DNA of 23,834 bases from JBKPDV01 sp046728075 (GCA_046728075.1 JBKPDV010000156.1:1-23834); one strand, 5' to 3'; positions 1 to 8,944 are shown, numbered from the stretch's first letter. Numbers and translations: made by a program. The notes: generated by a model not told the origin, from the sequence alone.

Positions 1-2431
1 GTCCGAGGGTCTGCAAATAAGCGCCGAAGAGCTTCACGCTGTTGTTGATGCTGAGAGTCGGCTGTCCGAGCTTGTTCGGCCCATCCACAACGGTCGAGCA
101 CGGGATGATGCCGGTCCCCGCACCTCCGACCGTGAGATCAACGGTCGTGCGGCAGTTCGAAGTCAAGAAGTCACCGAGCTGGCTGGCCGTGTCGGCGGTG
201 GTATTCGCGGTCGTTTTCCCCCAGGCATAGCTAGCGTTGGCGTTCCAGTGAGCGGAGAAGCGCTTGTCGAAGACCAGCTCGACGCCGTAGAACTTCCGCC
301 GGCCGGGGCCATAGTTTGTATAAGTGGTGGTCTGGTTTCCGGAGGAGTCCAGGACCGGAACGTCGTCGATGAGGTTGCCCCATTTGCGATAGATACCCGT
401 CAGCGAAACCCCCATCGTGTTGCCGAGCTGCTGCCGGTATCCCAGCGTGACTTCATCGTTGTAGGTCGGGTCGAGGGTGCCGGGAATCTGGGCGGAGCTG
501 CCGGAGCCCGCCACGTGATTGGAGAAGACGTATTGCGTGCCGTTCCAAACGAAGTTGTCGTACGTCGCCTTTTGAGCGAACTGGCCGAAGCCGTCCGAAA
601 AACTCTGCAGCACGAACTGGTAGAAGCGGCCATAAGTTCCAACCACCAGGCTCTTGCCGGTGCCAAAGATGTCGTAGGAGGCGGAAATCCGCGGCGAGAC
701 CGTACCCTTGTTGACGGTGGTCCGGTTGATGTCGTCGTTGGAATCCTGATGCTCGTAGCGAAATCCGACCTCGAAGAACAGATGCTTTCCGGCTTCGAAC
801 TTGTCCCGGGCATAGACAGCGAAGATCTCTCCCGTTGAGGTCGAAGAGACCGGCGGAGCATAGTCCCGGCGCTGATCGGGAACCCCGGTGTGCGTCCGGA
901 AATCGAAGGACTTGTCCACGAAGAGCTGGTTGCCGGGGTAGGCGAACTGCGATGTGGAGTCCAAATGCTGGTAGTCCAGACCGGCCTTGAAGTTGTGGCT
1001 GTTTCCTCCCAGGTTGGTGTAATAGCTCACCGCTCCGAGCGCGCCCTGCCGGGGCCGGTTGACGAAACCGTCGAAGTTGGCCCCGTTGTACTGGAAACCA
1101 TCGGCCTCGCTGAAGTGAGCGATGCCAGGCACCAGGGGATAGACGTCAATTCCGTGTTTCGAGGCGGAATTGCTCGGTCCGTTCCAGTTGTACTGGGCCT
1201 CGGCCGTCAGGTTCGGTCCGAAGACGCCCGTCAGGAAACCGGCATATTGCTGCGAAGTCTGATCCTGACCCGTGTAGGCGGCGAAGTCTCCCGGGGGGCC
1301 GAGCCCGGCGTAGTTGACGATGAAACCGGTCGTGGGCGAGCTCGAACCACGCGCCGCGGCGGTAATCGAAGCGGTTAACTGGGCGGTGACCTTCCCGTCC
1401 CAGAAACGGTCCTTCGTGGACTGCTGAAAGTTCTCGCCCGAAACTGGAGTCGACTGCTGGCCAGTCGTGTTGTCGGCCGATTCGTACGCGCCGAAGAACC
1501 AGATACGGTCCTTCCAGAACGGGCCGCCCAGCGTCAGCGCGTAGCGAGGATTCACGTGGTCGTACTTCACACGCGCCAGAGACGGATGGGTGCACGTGGC
1601 TCCGCCCGGCGCCGACGCCGAAGCCGTGCAGACGGTGTTGACGGTGCTGTTCGATGCGTTCCAGTTGTCGTTGGTCATGACGACTTTGCCCGATCCGGCG
1701 AAGTCGTTGGTCCCCGATTTGGTGATGACGTTGATGATGCCTCCGGACGCCCGGCCGTACTCGGCCGAAACGCCCGAGGTAATGACCGTGACTTCCTGAA
1801 TGGCCTCGAAGTTGAGATTGCCGCCGAACGTTCCGGTGGTCGGATCAGTCGTATCGGTGCCGTCGTAGAGCCAGAGATTGTTGCTCGAGAGAGCGCCATG
1901 GACGCTGGGATTCGGGTTCGTGCCCGGGGTCAGGTTCACACCGGGGGCGTTCAAGAAGAGACTTTGATAGTTGCGGCCGACCGGCATCTTCTCGAATTCC
2001 TTCGCTCGCTGACGGTTCTCCAGGGACGCGTTGGTCTTGTCCACGATCGGCACCTCGCCGGTCACGACGACCTCCGCCTGCTGCGACGAGAGCTTCATCG
2101 TGATGGGAACATCCGTCTTCTTCTGGTTTTCGACCAGGCTGTCCTTGACACTGACCGTCGCGAATCCGGAGAGAACAACCGTGATGGTGTATCGGCCGGG
2201 TTGAACCTCGGAAAAACGGTAGCGCCCGGTCGAATCACTCGTGACGGTGCGCGAGAAGCCGCGCTCCACGGAGACCGCCGTAACAGAAGCGCCTGGAAGA
2301 GCGGCTCCCGTTTCGTCCTTGACCTGTCCGCCAAGCTCGCCGACGATGACGACCTGGCCTACTGCGACTCCGGCGCAAACCAGCAGGACTAAAAAGAAGA
2401 GAAAAGTAGTAAATCGATGATTTCTCCGCAT
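1..2431 (-). CDS. Oar-like TonB-dependent receptor, 3' end cut by window
   Basis: An open frame of 810 codons runs from ATG at 2431 to the window edge with no stop, so the C-terminus lies outside. The start is set by a strong AAGGAGGG ribosome site 6 nt upstream. Residues 1-25 form a signal peptide ending near VAVGQ. A carboxypeptidase-regulatory-like beta sandwich follows (about 33-110; LGGQVKDETGAALPGASV, then YRFSEVQPGRYTI). Next comes a TonB plug domain with VVVTGEVPIVD, MPVGRNYQSL and AEYGRASGGIINVITKSGTN, and then the aromatic-rich, strand-alternating start of an outer-membrane barrel. This is the Oar/CarboxypepD_reg TonB receptor type, very common in Acidobacteriota, which takes up or exports oligosaccharide- or peptide-like substrates across the outer membrane. 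The substrate cannot be told. It lies 189 bp downstream of two GWxTD genes on the same strand. Family is sure; specificity is unknown. Confidence 0.93.
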   Translation of the reverse strand, partial: MRRNHRFTTFLFFLVLLVCAGVAVGQVVIVGELGGQVKDETGAALPGASVTAVSVERGFSRTVTSDSTGRYRFSEVQPGRYTITVVLSGFATVSVKDSLVENQKKTDVPITMKLSSQQAEVVVTGEVPIVDKTNASLENRQRAKEFEKMPVGRNYQSLFLNAPGVNLTPGTNPNPSVHGALSSNNLWLYDGTDTTDPTTGTFGGNLNFEAIQEVTVITSGVSAEYGRASGGIINVITKSGTNDFAGSGKVVMTNDNWNASNSTVNTVCTASASAPGGATCTHPSLARVKYDHVNPRYALTLGGPFWKDRIWFFGAYESADNTTGQQSTPVSGENFQQSTKDRFWDGKVTAQLTASITAAARGSSSPTTGFIVNYAGLGPPGDFAAYTGQDQTSQQYAGFLTGVFGPNLTAEAQYNWNGPSNSASKHGIDVYPLVPGIAHFSEADGFQYNGANFDGFVNRPRQGALGAVSYYTNLGGNSHNFKAGLDYQHLDSTSQFAYPGNQLFVDKSFDFRTHTGVPDQRRDYAPPVSSTSTGEIFAVYARDKFEAGKHLFFEVGFRYEHQDSNDDINRTTVNKGTVSPRISASYDIFGTGKSLVVGTYGRFYQFVLQSFSDGFGQFAQKATYDNFVWNGTQYVFSNHVAGSGSSAQIPGTLDPTYNDEVTLGYRQQLGNTMGVSLTGIYRKWGNLIDDVPVLDSSGNQTTTYTNYGPGRRKFYGVELVFDKRFSAHWNANASYAWGKTTANTTADTASQLGDFLTSNCRTTVDLTVGGAGTGIIPCSTVVDGPNKLGQPTLSINNSVKLFGAYLQTLG

Positions 2432-2437
2432 GCGGTT

Positions 2438-2445
2438 CCCTCCTT
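2438..2445 (-). promoter_or_regulatory. Strong Shine-Dalgarno site for the TonB receptor
   Basis: AAGGAGGG on the minus strand lies 6 nt before the ATG at 2431. It fixes the receptor start. The AT-rich 2432-2620 gap upstream shows no convincing -35/-10 pair and no terminator hairpin. Confidence 0.75.
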
Positions 2446-2620
2446 ATTTGAAGGCGCTAGCGGCAAGAGGTGTGCCACGGATGCTCACCTGAGACATCGA
2501 TTTCGTGAAACTTAAATTCAAGCAAATAAAGATCTTTAACAGTTCATTAGAAAGATAACGATCAGTCCATAAATCAATTCTTTGGAGTTGAATACGGCGG
2601 GTTGGATTTTACGATGGCTC

Positions 2621-4126
2621 TCAGCGGAGGATCTGGAAATCCGCTCGCCTGAGGACTCGCGCGGCGCTCTCGGAATCGCCGTCGCGCACAGTCAGGTAGA
2701 GCACGTAATCAGCAGGACCCAGACTCGACAGTGGCAGCTCGACTCCCGCGAAGTACCTTCCGCTTCCGAGAGCTTGAAGCTTCGCGGCGAAGGGGGCCGG
2801 CGCACCCAAGGGCTCTCCGCCCCGCCGCAGCCGCGGCTCAAGCATGACCTTCACGGGATCGGTGGGGTTTGCCACCTCCACGAAATACCAGAGCGATTCG
2901 GAGGACGCGAACGCTCCGTCGGCGCGGGGAGGGACCGCCGTTCCGGAGAAAGTGAAACCTCGATCCGACTTCTCCGAGGCCTTGCCGGGGCCTCGCGTGA
3001 TGATCAGGGAGGAAACAGCGAAGCCGTTCTCGAGGGAAGGAACCTGGATCGGCGGCAGCTCCGCGGCGGCGAGCCGTTTTCCGGTCTCGTCCGAAAGAGC
3101 GATCCAGGTGCGATACGAACCGGGAGGAAGGGCGAGACGACGCATCACCACCCGGCCGACTGCCAGCGTCGAGAACGCCGACGAACCTTCGGCAGGCTCA
3201 CTCACCGTGGCGACCTCCTGTCCGTCTGCCCCTCGTACGAGAGCGTGCAGGAAGGCCCGTCGCGAGCCGGAGGGCGTGTAGATCCAGAAGAAGGTCTCGG
3301 GGTCCCCCGTCTCGTGGAACACGACGGCCGATCCGACCACCGCTCCCTCGTTGCGAGGCGCAGCCGGCGCCGCTTCCAGGAGTTGCCGGGCGGCTTCGGA
3401 AAGAGTCTGACGCGGCAGCGAAGAGACGCCCGACAGGACAGGCAACGCAGAGAGAGAGGGAACGAGGTCCGGGTTGACGATGCTTGCACGCGCGACCTGC
3501 TCCTTCAAGTCGGAGAACAGGCCCGGATCCTGAATGGAGTCCGAACGGCGGGACGGCTCGATCACGATCTTGATCGCGACGGTCGGGCGATGGAGAAGCT
3601 CGAGGATTCTCGGGGTCCGGTCGGGCTCGTAGAACCAGGTCGTCGTCGTTTCGTTCCCCTCGATGACGGCGGCCGGCGTCACTCCCTCGCCCACGCGTCG
3701 TGTGGCCCGATCGGGAGGCGGCGGAGCCGTCAACTGATTCTGAACCCGCGCCGGGTTGCCGAGCACGATCGAGACCAGGCCGCGCGCCGTGCGGGAACCG
3801 GGCGTACTCGCGATTCCAAATCGCTGGTCGGCCGTCCTGATGCGCGCGAGCACCATCTCGTGAAACTCGTTGCGCTCGGAGCCGGGGGAAGGATCGCGTT
3901 TGAGCCAGTACCGCTCGATGAACTTCTGCCGGGAATCGCGCGAATCGAGAGTCTTCCACTCCGCTCGTTCTGCGGCCGTCAGGAAGGAGGCCTCGGGCGA
4001 GCTCGCCCAATCCTCCTCGTCGCGGGCGCTCTGGGCGAGGAGGAAGGAAACGAGCAGTGCAGACCCAAGCAAAACGGGGACGATCACTCGTCCCCGTCGC
4101 AGGATCCGGTCGGCTGCGCTTCTCAA
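2621..4126 (-). CDS. GWxTD-domain secreted protein (paralogue 1)
   Basis: 501 residues. The start is TTG at 4126, preceded by AGGAGG with 4-nt spacing; this ribosome site overlaps the stop codon of the upstream GWxTD gene, so translation is probably coupled (8-nt gap). A basic N-terminus (RILRRGRV) and a hydrophobic stretch (about 15-31) give a signal peptide or anchor. Residues about 38-130 match the GWxTD pattern: W-x-SSPEASFLTAAERAEW, then FIERYWLKRDPSPGSERNEF and RIRTADQRFG, followed by GLVSIVLGNPARV. The rest looks like beta-sandwich domains, with a RTWIALSDETGKRLAAAELP segment typical of these proteins. GWxTD proteins occur in Acidobacteriota and Bacteroidota; their biochemical role is not established. 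It shares the N-terminal domain with the neighbouring paralogue, so the pair arose by duplication. Confidence 0.85.
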   Translation of the reverse strand: MRSAADRILRRGRVIVPVLLGSALLVSFLLAQSARDEEDWASSPEASFLTAAERAEWKTLDSRDSRQKFIERYWLKRDPSPGSERNEFHEMVLARIRTADQRFGIASTPGSRTARGLVSIVLGNPARVQNQLTAPPPPDRATRRVGEGVTPAAVIEGNETTTTWFYEPDRTPRILELLHRPTVAIKIVIEPSRRSDSIQDPGLFSDLKEQVARASIVNPDLVPSLSALPVLSGVSSLPRQTLSEAARQLLEAAPAAPRNEGAVVGSAVVFHETGDPETFFWIYTPSGSRRAFLHALVRGADGQEVATVSEPAEGSSAFSTLAVGRVVMRRLALPPGSYRTWIALSDETGKRLAAAELPPIQVPSLENGFAVSSLIITRGPGKASEKSDRGFTFSGTAVPPRADGAFASSESLWYFVEVANPTDPVKVMLEPRLRRGGEPLGAPAPFAAKLQALGSGRYFAGVELPLSSLGPADYVLYLTVRDGDSESAARVLRRADFQILR

Positions 4127-4134
4127 CTCGCCTC

Positions 4135-5919
4135 CTAAGACTTCTTAGCCCTCGGGCGGGGGGTCGGAGCCGGCCCGGCCTTCGTTGCGGAGGCCTTGTC
4201 CGGCGGGGTTCCGTCCGGCTTCAGGACGACGAATTCCGCCTGTCGGTCCAACCCCTTGAAAGCGGCCGAGTCGCGCGGAGCGTTCAAGTCGCGGATGTTC
4301 AGAGTGAAGGTGTAGTAGCCAGGCTCGAACGTCGCCAAAGGGATTTCGCTTCCGCTGGCGTAGTAGCCCGACGTGAGTAGCTGCATCTCGGCGGGGCCAG
4401 TGAAAGGCGCGAAAGCGGGCTTGCCGTCGCGCAGCACGCCGATCCTCTGCATGATGCGCGGCTTCGCGGTATCCGCGGCGGGCGGAGCGGCGGCGCCTGC
4501 GGTCGGAGTCGAAGCCGGAGCGGGCGCAGCCGCTGCCGCGCCAGCGGACTCGGGCTGCTTCGGGTTGCTCACGGCATAGAAGTACCAGAGAGAGTCTTCC
4601 TTGGAGAACGACCTGTTGGCCTTCGGCTCGACCTTGATCGGCTTGTCGACTCCGAAGATGAAGGGGTCGGCGGGGCCCGGCCGCTTGCTCTGCGGCTTGA
4701 GCTCATTGGTCAGGATCAGCGGCGAAACGTCGAAATCCGAGGACTTGGGCTCGAGCTTGAAGGTCGCCGAGGCGGTCTCCATCGCCGTGCCTCCGTCGGC
4801 CGGAAAGATGCCGAAGGCGCCGTGGTAACTGCCGGCAGGAAGAACGATCGATCGCTCGAAGACCTTGTCGGTCTTGGCGCCGGTCTTCATGTCTGTGAGC
4901 GGCGCGTCCTCCCAGAACGAAGCCGCCTCGCCGCCCGAGTCGCTCGTAACGAGTCCTCCGAACTTCACGGGTCCGGCGGGGGCCTTGTCCCCCGGGAAAT
5001 AAAACTGGAGCGCGTAGAACGGCTCGCCGGAAGAGGCGCGAAACGGACCTCCCCAGAACATCGCGGGCCCCGCGTCGGACTTCGGGGTTCGCAGCAAGGG
5101 CTCCAGCGCGCTTCGCGTCGCGGCGGGGAGAGAACCGGCCGCGGGAGCGGGAGGAGGCGCCGTGGCGGGACCGGTCCCGGCGACGGCGGGAACCCGCGGC
5201 GCGGTCGAGACAGGTGCTCCAGCCGGAGCTCCGGCCGGGGCCCCAGCCGGCGGCGCGCCACCCGATGCGCCACTCGGGGTCCCCGCGACCGCCGCGGTCG
5301 CCGCGGGATTCACGATCGACTTCTCCGCGATTTTCGCGATCGCCCGATCCGCATCTGCACGGTTTTGGATCTCATCGTTTCCCTTTGCGTTGTCGACGAC
5401 AATTCGGAGGCGGAGCTCGCCGACTCCCAGGGAAGGGTCGAACTTGTCTTTCTCATAAAGCCAGGTCTGCAGGACGCTGGAGCCCGGACTGACCCCGCCA
5501 AATGCGTCCCCTCCCGGGCGCGTGGCGTTCGCACCGGAGGTTCCGAGCCCTGTGTCCGGCGCTTCCGACCCGGCACCGGTGCGGACCTGAGAGACGCGGC
5601 TCGGTCCGCCAAGGACGACGAGGAGGCGGCCGCGCGCGGACTCGGAGCCCTTCTGGCGCCTCATTTTGAACTGTTCGTCGGCGGCCGCGATGCGCCGCGC
5701 GATCTCCGCTTTGAAGCGTTCGCCGCCGCGCTTGGCCCAGTACGCAGCGATGAACTGTTCCGCGTCGGTATCGCTGCCGACCTTCGCCCACTCCTGCCTC
5801 TCCTCGGGCGTCAGGAAGTACGCCTCCGCAGACTTCGGCCAATCTTTGTATTTGGTCAGCTGAGCCGTCGCGAGCGCCGCGATGGCGAGCCCGGCGATGG
5901 CAAAAAAAGTTCTTTTCAC
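4135..5919 (-). CDS. GWxTD-domain secreted protein (paralogue 2)
   Basis: 594 residues from GTG at 5919. I prefer this over ATG at 5934 because a GGAGG site (5928-5924) sits 4 nt before the GTG, while nothing precedes the ATG, and because the GTG start gives a classic signal peptide beginning MKRTFFAIAG. The GWxTD-like domain spans about 25-110: WPKSAEAYFLTPEERQEW, FIAAYWAKRGGERFKAEI, AAADEQFKMRRQKG and GRLLVVLGGPSRV. The RDP-x-P...NE motif of paralogue 1 is missing. Two low-complexity Ala/Pro/Gly linkers (GAPAGAPAGAP and an APAPASTPTAG stretch) separate beta-rich segments. The C-terminus is basic (PRPRAKKS). It is the first gene of a probable two-gene operon. A secreted or envelope location is inferred from the signal peptide; function is unknown. 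Confidence 0.83.
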   Translation of the reverse strand: MKRTFFAIAGLAIAALATAQLTKYKDWPKSAEAYFLTPEERQEWAKVGSDTDAEQFIAAYWAKRGGERFKAEIARRIAAADEQFKMRRQKGSESARGRLLVVLGGPSRVSQVRTGAGSEAPDTGLGTSGANATRPGGDAFGGVSPGSSVLQTWLYEKDKFDPSLGVGELRLRIVVDNAKGNDEIQNRADADRAIAKIAEKSIVNPAATAAVAGTPSGASGGAPPAGAPAGAPAGAPVSTAPRVPAVAGTGPATAPPPAPAAGSLPAATRSALEPLLRTPKSDAGPAMFWGGPFRASSGEPFYALQFYFPGDKAPAGPVKFGGLVTSDSGGEAASFWEDAPLTDMKTGAKTDKVFERSIVLPAGSYHGAFGIFPADGGTAMETASATFKLEPKSSDFDVSPLILTNELKPQSKRPGPADPFIFGVDKPIKVEPKANRSFSKEDSLWYFYAVSNPKQPESAGAAAAAPAPASTPTAGAAAPPAADTAKPRIMQRIGVLRDGKPAFAPFTGPAEMQLLTSGYYASGSEIPLATFEPGYYTFTLNIRDLNAPRDSAAFKGLDRQAEFVVLKPDGTPPDKASATKAGPAPTPRPRAKKS

Positions 5920-5964
5920 AGTACCTCCGTTCATGGGGTGGGAATTCTATCGCGCCAGGAGAAA

Positions 5965-6048
5965 GTCTAAGGTCTAAGGTCCAAGGTCTGAGGCAAACGA
6001 AACAACTTCGAACCTTAGACCTTAGACCTTGAACCTTAGACCTTGGAA
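5965..6048. repeat. Inverted heptad array, GTCTAAG family
   Basis: The left arm holds four 7-bp units (GTCTAAG, GTCTAAG, GTCCAAG, GTCTGAG; 5965-5992). A 21-nt spacer follows, then an inverted arm of five units (CTTAGAC, CTTAGAC, CTTGAAC, CTTAGAC, CTTGGAA; 6014-6048). The arms can form a long imperfect hairpin. The array fills most of the gap between hspR (stop at 6069) and the GWxTD operon. Each unit carries TAA in the GTCTAAG orientation. Confidence 0.9.
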
Positions 6049-6068
6049 GGCGGGTCCGAAAAAGACTG

Positions 6069-6455
6069 TTATCGCTTATCGACCTTGGCGAGCGCGAGGC
6101 CCGCGGGCAACTTGACCAGCGCGTAGCGCCGATCCACGCCGCCGCGGCGAATGTCCACTTCCTCCCGCAGCACGCCCAGAAGATTCTCCACGTCCCCTTG
6201 CATCTTTTCGATGCGCTCTTTCATGTGGAGGATGACTTCCACTCCGGCCAGGTTCACGCCGAGATCTCGCGTCAAGGTCAGGATGATCTCCAGACGCTCC
6301 AGGGTGTCGGCGTCGTAAAGGCGCGTCTTTCCCTCCGTCCGGGCGGGCCGCAACAGTCCCTCGCGCTCGTACATACGGAGCGTCTGAGGATGAATTCGGA
6401 ATCGCTCGGAGACCGTTCCGATCCTGTAGACGCCCGGACGCGTGCCCTTGCTCAC
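6069..6455 (-). CDS. hspR: HspR, MerR-family heat-shock repressor
   Basis: 128 residues. The start is GTG at 6455, overlapping the hsp20 stop codon as GTGA, with a GGAGG site 5 nt upstream. A MerR-type winged helix-turn-helix occupies about 9-75: YRIGTVSERFRIHPQTLRMY, EREGLLRPAR, TRLYDADTLERLEIIL, then DLGVNLAGVEVIL. This DLGVNLAGVE pattern and the short coiled-coil tail are typical of HspR rather than metal- or drug-sensing MerR proteins, and no effector-binding domain follows. Known HspR proteins bind the HAIR element and repress dnaK operons, with DnaK acting as co-repressor. Position in a dnaK-hsp20-hspR locus and a HAIR-like site before dnaK support the same circuit here. Confidence 0.92.
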   Translation of the reverse strand: MSKGTRPGVYRIGTVSERFRIHPQTLRMYEREGLLRPARTEGKTRLYDADTLERLEIILTLTRDLGVNLAGVEVILHMKERIEKMQGDVENLLGVLREEVDIRRGGVDRRYALVKLPAGLALAKVDKR

Positions 6456-6907
6456 CGCGGCCTCCGGGACTCGACGGGAATCGGCTCACCCGGAGCGCTC
6501 TTGATGGCGATGACCTTGAGCACCCCGGCGCGCAGGGTCGCCTTGATACGAGCCGGGTCGATCGTCGCCGGCGCGGGGAACTCCCGCGAGAAACTGCCGT
6601 AGATTCGCTCCATTCGGACGAAGTTTCGCGGCTGCACGCCGGCTTCTGCCCGTCGATGGCCTGCGACCCTCAGCTTGCCGTCGAGCGCTTCCAGCCGCAC
6701 ATCCTCGAGGCGGACGCCCGGCAGCTCGATCTGGAGAATGATCTCCTCCGGTGTCTCGTAGACGTCGGCAGCCGGAGACCAGAGCGCCGCATCCAGGCTG
6801 TCGTCATCCGGAAACTCCGTGCGATGAATCGTTTCCTCGAAGAGACGATTCATCTTCTCCTGGATCGCGAACAGGTCCTGGAGCGAGTTCCAGTGGAAAA
6901 CGGACAT
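6452..6907 (-). CDS. hsp20: Hsp20 / alpha-crystallin small heat-shock protein
   Basis: 151 residues from ATG at 6907; no clear ribosome site precedes it. An N-terminal arm (1-42) begins MSVFHWNSLQDLFAIQEKMN and is rich in amphipathic helix. The alpha-crystallin domain (about 43-135) contains WSPAADVYETPEEIILQIELP, then DVRLEALDGKLRVAGHR, FVRMERIYGSFSREF, and the conserved A-x-L-x-x-G-V-L-x-V as ATLRAGVLKVIAI. An I-x-I/V-like tail (EPIPVE) follows. It is an ATP-independent holdase that passes clients to DnaK. Its 3' end overlaps hspR by 4 nt, and it lies 117 bp downstream of dnaK across a heptad hairpin array. Confidence 0.95.
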   Translation of the reverse strand: MSVFHWNSLQDLFAIQEKMNRLFEETIHRTEFPDDDSLDAALWSPAADVYETPEEIILQIELPGVRLEDVRLEALDGKLRVAGHRRAEAGVQPRNFVRMERIYGSFSREFPAPATIDPARIKATLRAGVLKVIAIKSAPGEPIPVESRRPR

Positions 6908-6941
6908 AACGTTTTCGATAGTGTACCGTGCCGAACCGACC

Positions 6942-7016
6942 AGTCGGTAGTCAGTAGTCGATAGTCGGTAGTTCCGAGCGTTTTCCCTACCGACTACGGA
7001 CTACCGACTACCGACT
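6942..7016. repeat. Inverted heptad array, AGTCGGT family (copy A)
   Basis: The left arm has AGTCGGT, AGTCAGT, AGTCGAT, AGTCGGT (6942-6969). A 19-nt spacer contains CCGAGCG. The right arm is ACCGACT, ACGGACT, ACCGACT, ACCGACT (6989-7016). It begins 8 nt after the dnaK stop codon and fills the dnaK-hsp20 gap. The arms pair into a hairpin of about 28 bp, so it may act as a processing or attenuation site between dnaK and hsp20-hspR. A second copy with the same variant units is at 13701-13777. Confidence 0.92.
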
Positions 7017-7024
7017 TCTCATTA

Positions 7025-8944
7025 CTACTTCTTCTCCGCGTCCACGTACTCCGTGTCGATGACCTCGTCTTCCTTACCCGAGGAGGGCGAGGGGCCGCCG
7101 GCCGAAGGCCCGGCTCCCGGCCCGGAGGAACCCTGGCTCTGCGAGGCCGCCGTCCGGTACATCGCCTCGGCGATCTTGTGAGAAGCCTGCTGCAGCCGTT
7201 CCGCCGCGGCGTTCAAGTTTGCGGCGTTGCCGCCCTCCAGTGCCTTCTTCGCGTCCGCAAGCGCCGACTCGAAGTTGGAGGCTTCTCCCGGATCGAGCTT
7301 GGCCTTGTTCTCGTTGTAGCTCTTTTCCGTCGAGTAAATCAGGCTGTCGAGCCGGTTCTTGGCTTCGATCTCCTCGCGGCGTTGGCGGTCCTCATCCGAG
7401 TGCGACTGCGCATCCTTCACCATGCGGTCGATCTCGTCCTTGTTGAGGCCCGAGGACGCCGTGATAGTGATCTTCTGCTCCTTGCCGGTCCCCATGTCCT
7501 TGGCCGAGACGTTCAGGATCCCGTTGGCGTCGATGTCGAAGGTAACCTCGATCTGCGGGACACCCCGCGGCGCCGGGGGGATTCCGACGAGATGGAACAC
7601 GCCGATCGGTTTGTTGTCCCGCGCCATCTCACGCTCCCCCTGGAGCACACGGATCTCCACGGAAGTCTGATTGTCCGCGGCCGTAGAGAAGACCTCGCTC
7701 TTCTTGGTCGGAATCGTCGTGTTGCGCTCGATCAGCTTGGTCGTGACGCCTCCCAGCGTCTCGATCCCGAGCGAAAGCGGCGTCACGTCGAGCAGCAAGA
7801 GGTCCTTGACGTCTCCCGCGAGGACGCCTCCCTGGATAGCCGCACCGATTGCGACGACCTCGTCCGGATTGACGCCCTGGTGGGGGTCCTTGCCGAAGAG
7901 CTCTTTGACCAGCTGCTGGATGCGGGGCATCCGCGTCTGGCCGCCGACGAGCACGACCTCATCGATATCCTTCGGCTCGATGCCGGCGTCCTTCAAGGCC
8001 TGCTTGCACGGAGGAATCGACCGGGAGATGAGATCTTCGATCATCTGCTCGAGCTTCGAGCGGTTCAATTTCAACTGGAGATGTTTCGGTCCCGAAGCGT
8101 CCGCGGTGATGAAGGGGAGGTTGATCTCGGTCTCGACGACGCTGGAGAGCTCGATCTTCGCCTTCTCCGCGGCTTCCTTCAGGCGCTGCATGGCCATCGG
8201 ATCCTTGGAGAGGTCGACCCCCTGGTCCTTCTTGAACTCGGCCAGGATCCAGTCGATGATTCGCTGGTCGATGTTGTCGCCGCCGAGGTGCGTGTCGCCA
8301 TTGGTCGACTTGACCTCGACGACGCCCTCTCCGACCTCGAGAATCGAGATGTCGAACGTCCCGCCTCCGAAGTCGTAGACGGCAATCGTCTCGTCCTTCT
8401 TCTTGTCCAGGCCGTAAGCCAGGGCCGCGGCCGTCGGCTCGTTGACCAGACGCTCGACCGTCAGGCCGGCGATCTGTCCCGCGTCCTTGGTCGCCTGCCG
8501 TTGAGAGTCGTTGAAGTACGCCGGCACGGTGATGACCGCGCGGGTGACTTTCTCGCCCAGATACGCCTCGGCGGCTTCCTTCAACTTTCCCAGGATCATC
8601 GCGGAGATCTCCGGCGGTGACCACTCCTTGCCGCCGGCGACGATGCGAACGTCGCCGTTGGGGGCCTGGGCGACCTTGAAGGGCACCATCTTCATTTCCT
8701 CGGTGACCTCGGGGTATTTCCGACCCATGAAACGCTTGATCGAGTAAACCGTGTTGGCCGGATTGGTGATCGCCTGACGCTTGGCCACCTGGCCCACGAG
8801 GCGCTCGCCGGTCTTGGAGAACGCCACCACCGATGGCGTCGTCCGGTTCCCCTCGGCGTTAGGGATGACGACGGGCTCGCTTCCCTCCATCACGGCGACG
8901 CACGAGTTGGTCGTGCCGAGGTCAATTCCGATGATCTTGCTCAT
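7025..8944 (-). CDS. dnaK: DnaK, Hsp70 chaperone
   Basis: 639 residues, full family length. The start is ATG at 8944 with GAGGAG 5 nt upstream. The ATPase domain (1 to about 385) shows GIDLGTTNSCVAVMEG, AVITVPAYFNDSQRQATKDA, VYDFGGGTFDISILEVGEG, THLGGDNID and VVLVGGQTRMPRIQQLV. The linker LLLDVTPLSLGIET leads to the substrate-binding domain (VTTKLIERNTTIPT, FDIDANGILNVSAKDMGTGK) and the helical lid. The tail is Ser/Gly/Pro-rich and ends VIDTEYVDAEKK. It refolds proteins with DnaJ and GrpE, neither of which is encoded here. It is the first gene of the heat-shock locus and has its own promoter and HAIR-like operator. The stop is TAG, with TAA immediately after. Confidence 0.99.
   Translation of the reverse strand: MSKIIGIDLGTTNSCVAVMEGSEPVVIPNAEGNRTTPSVVAFSKTGERLVGQVAKRQAITNPANTVYSIKRFMGRKYPEVTEEMKMVPFKVAQAPNGDVRIVAGGKEWSPPEISAMILGKLKEAAEAYLGEKVTRAVITVPAYFNDSQRQATKDAGQIAGLTVERLVNEPTAAALAYGLDKKKDETIAVYDFGGGTFDISILEVGEGVVEVKSTNGDTHLGGDNIDQRIIDWILAEFKKDQGVDLSKDPMAMQRLKEAAEKAKIELSSVVETEINLPFITADASGPKHLQLKLNRSKLEQMIEDLISRSIPPCKQALKDAGIEPKDIDEVVLVGGQTRMPRIQQLVKELFGKDPHQGVNPDEVVAIGAAIQGGVLAGDVKDLLLLDVTPLSLGIETLGGVTTKLIERNTTIPTKKSEVFSTAADNQTSVEIRVLQGEREMARDNKPIGVFHLVGIPPAPRGVPQIEVTFDIDANGILNVSAKDMGTGKEQKITITASSGLNKDEIDRMVKDAQSHSDEDRQRREEIEAKNRLDSLIYSTEKSYNENKAKLDPGEASNFESALADAKKALEGGNAANLNAAAERLQQASHKIAEAMYRTAASQSQGSSGPGAGPSAGGPSPSSGKEDEVIDTEYVDAEKK

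Noticed and set aside
2432..2620. Promoter for the TonB receptor in the AT-rich gap
   Set aside because: Several weak TTGNNN and AT-rich hexamers are present, but no pair has acceptable spacing and match.
2582..4138. Plus-strand open frame of 518 codons
   Set aside because: It is the antisense shadow of the GWxTD paralogue 1 gene; Arg/Gly-rich, no domain, no ribosome site.
6942..7016. Ordinary intrinsic terminator after dnaK
   Set aside because: The arms pair well, but there is no U-tract and the structure is a heptad array seen elsewhere, so I list it as a repeat and leave termination open.
7178..8620. Plus-strand open frame of 480 codons
   Set aside because: Antisense to dnaK, a well-known artefact of GC-rich dnaK genes.
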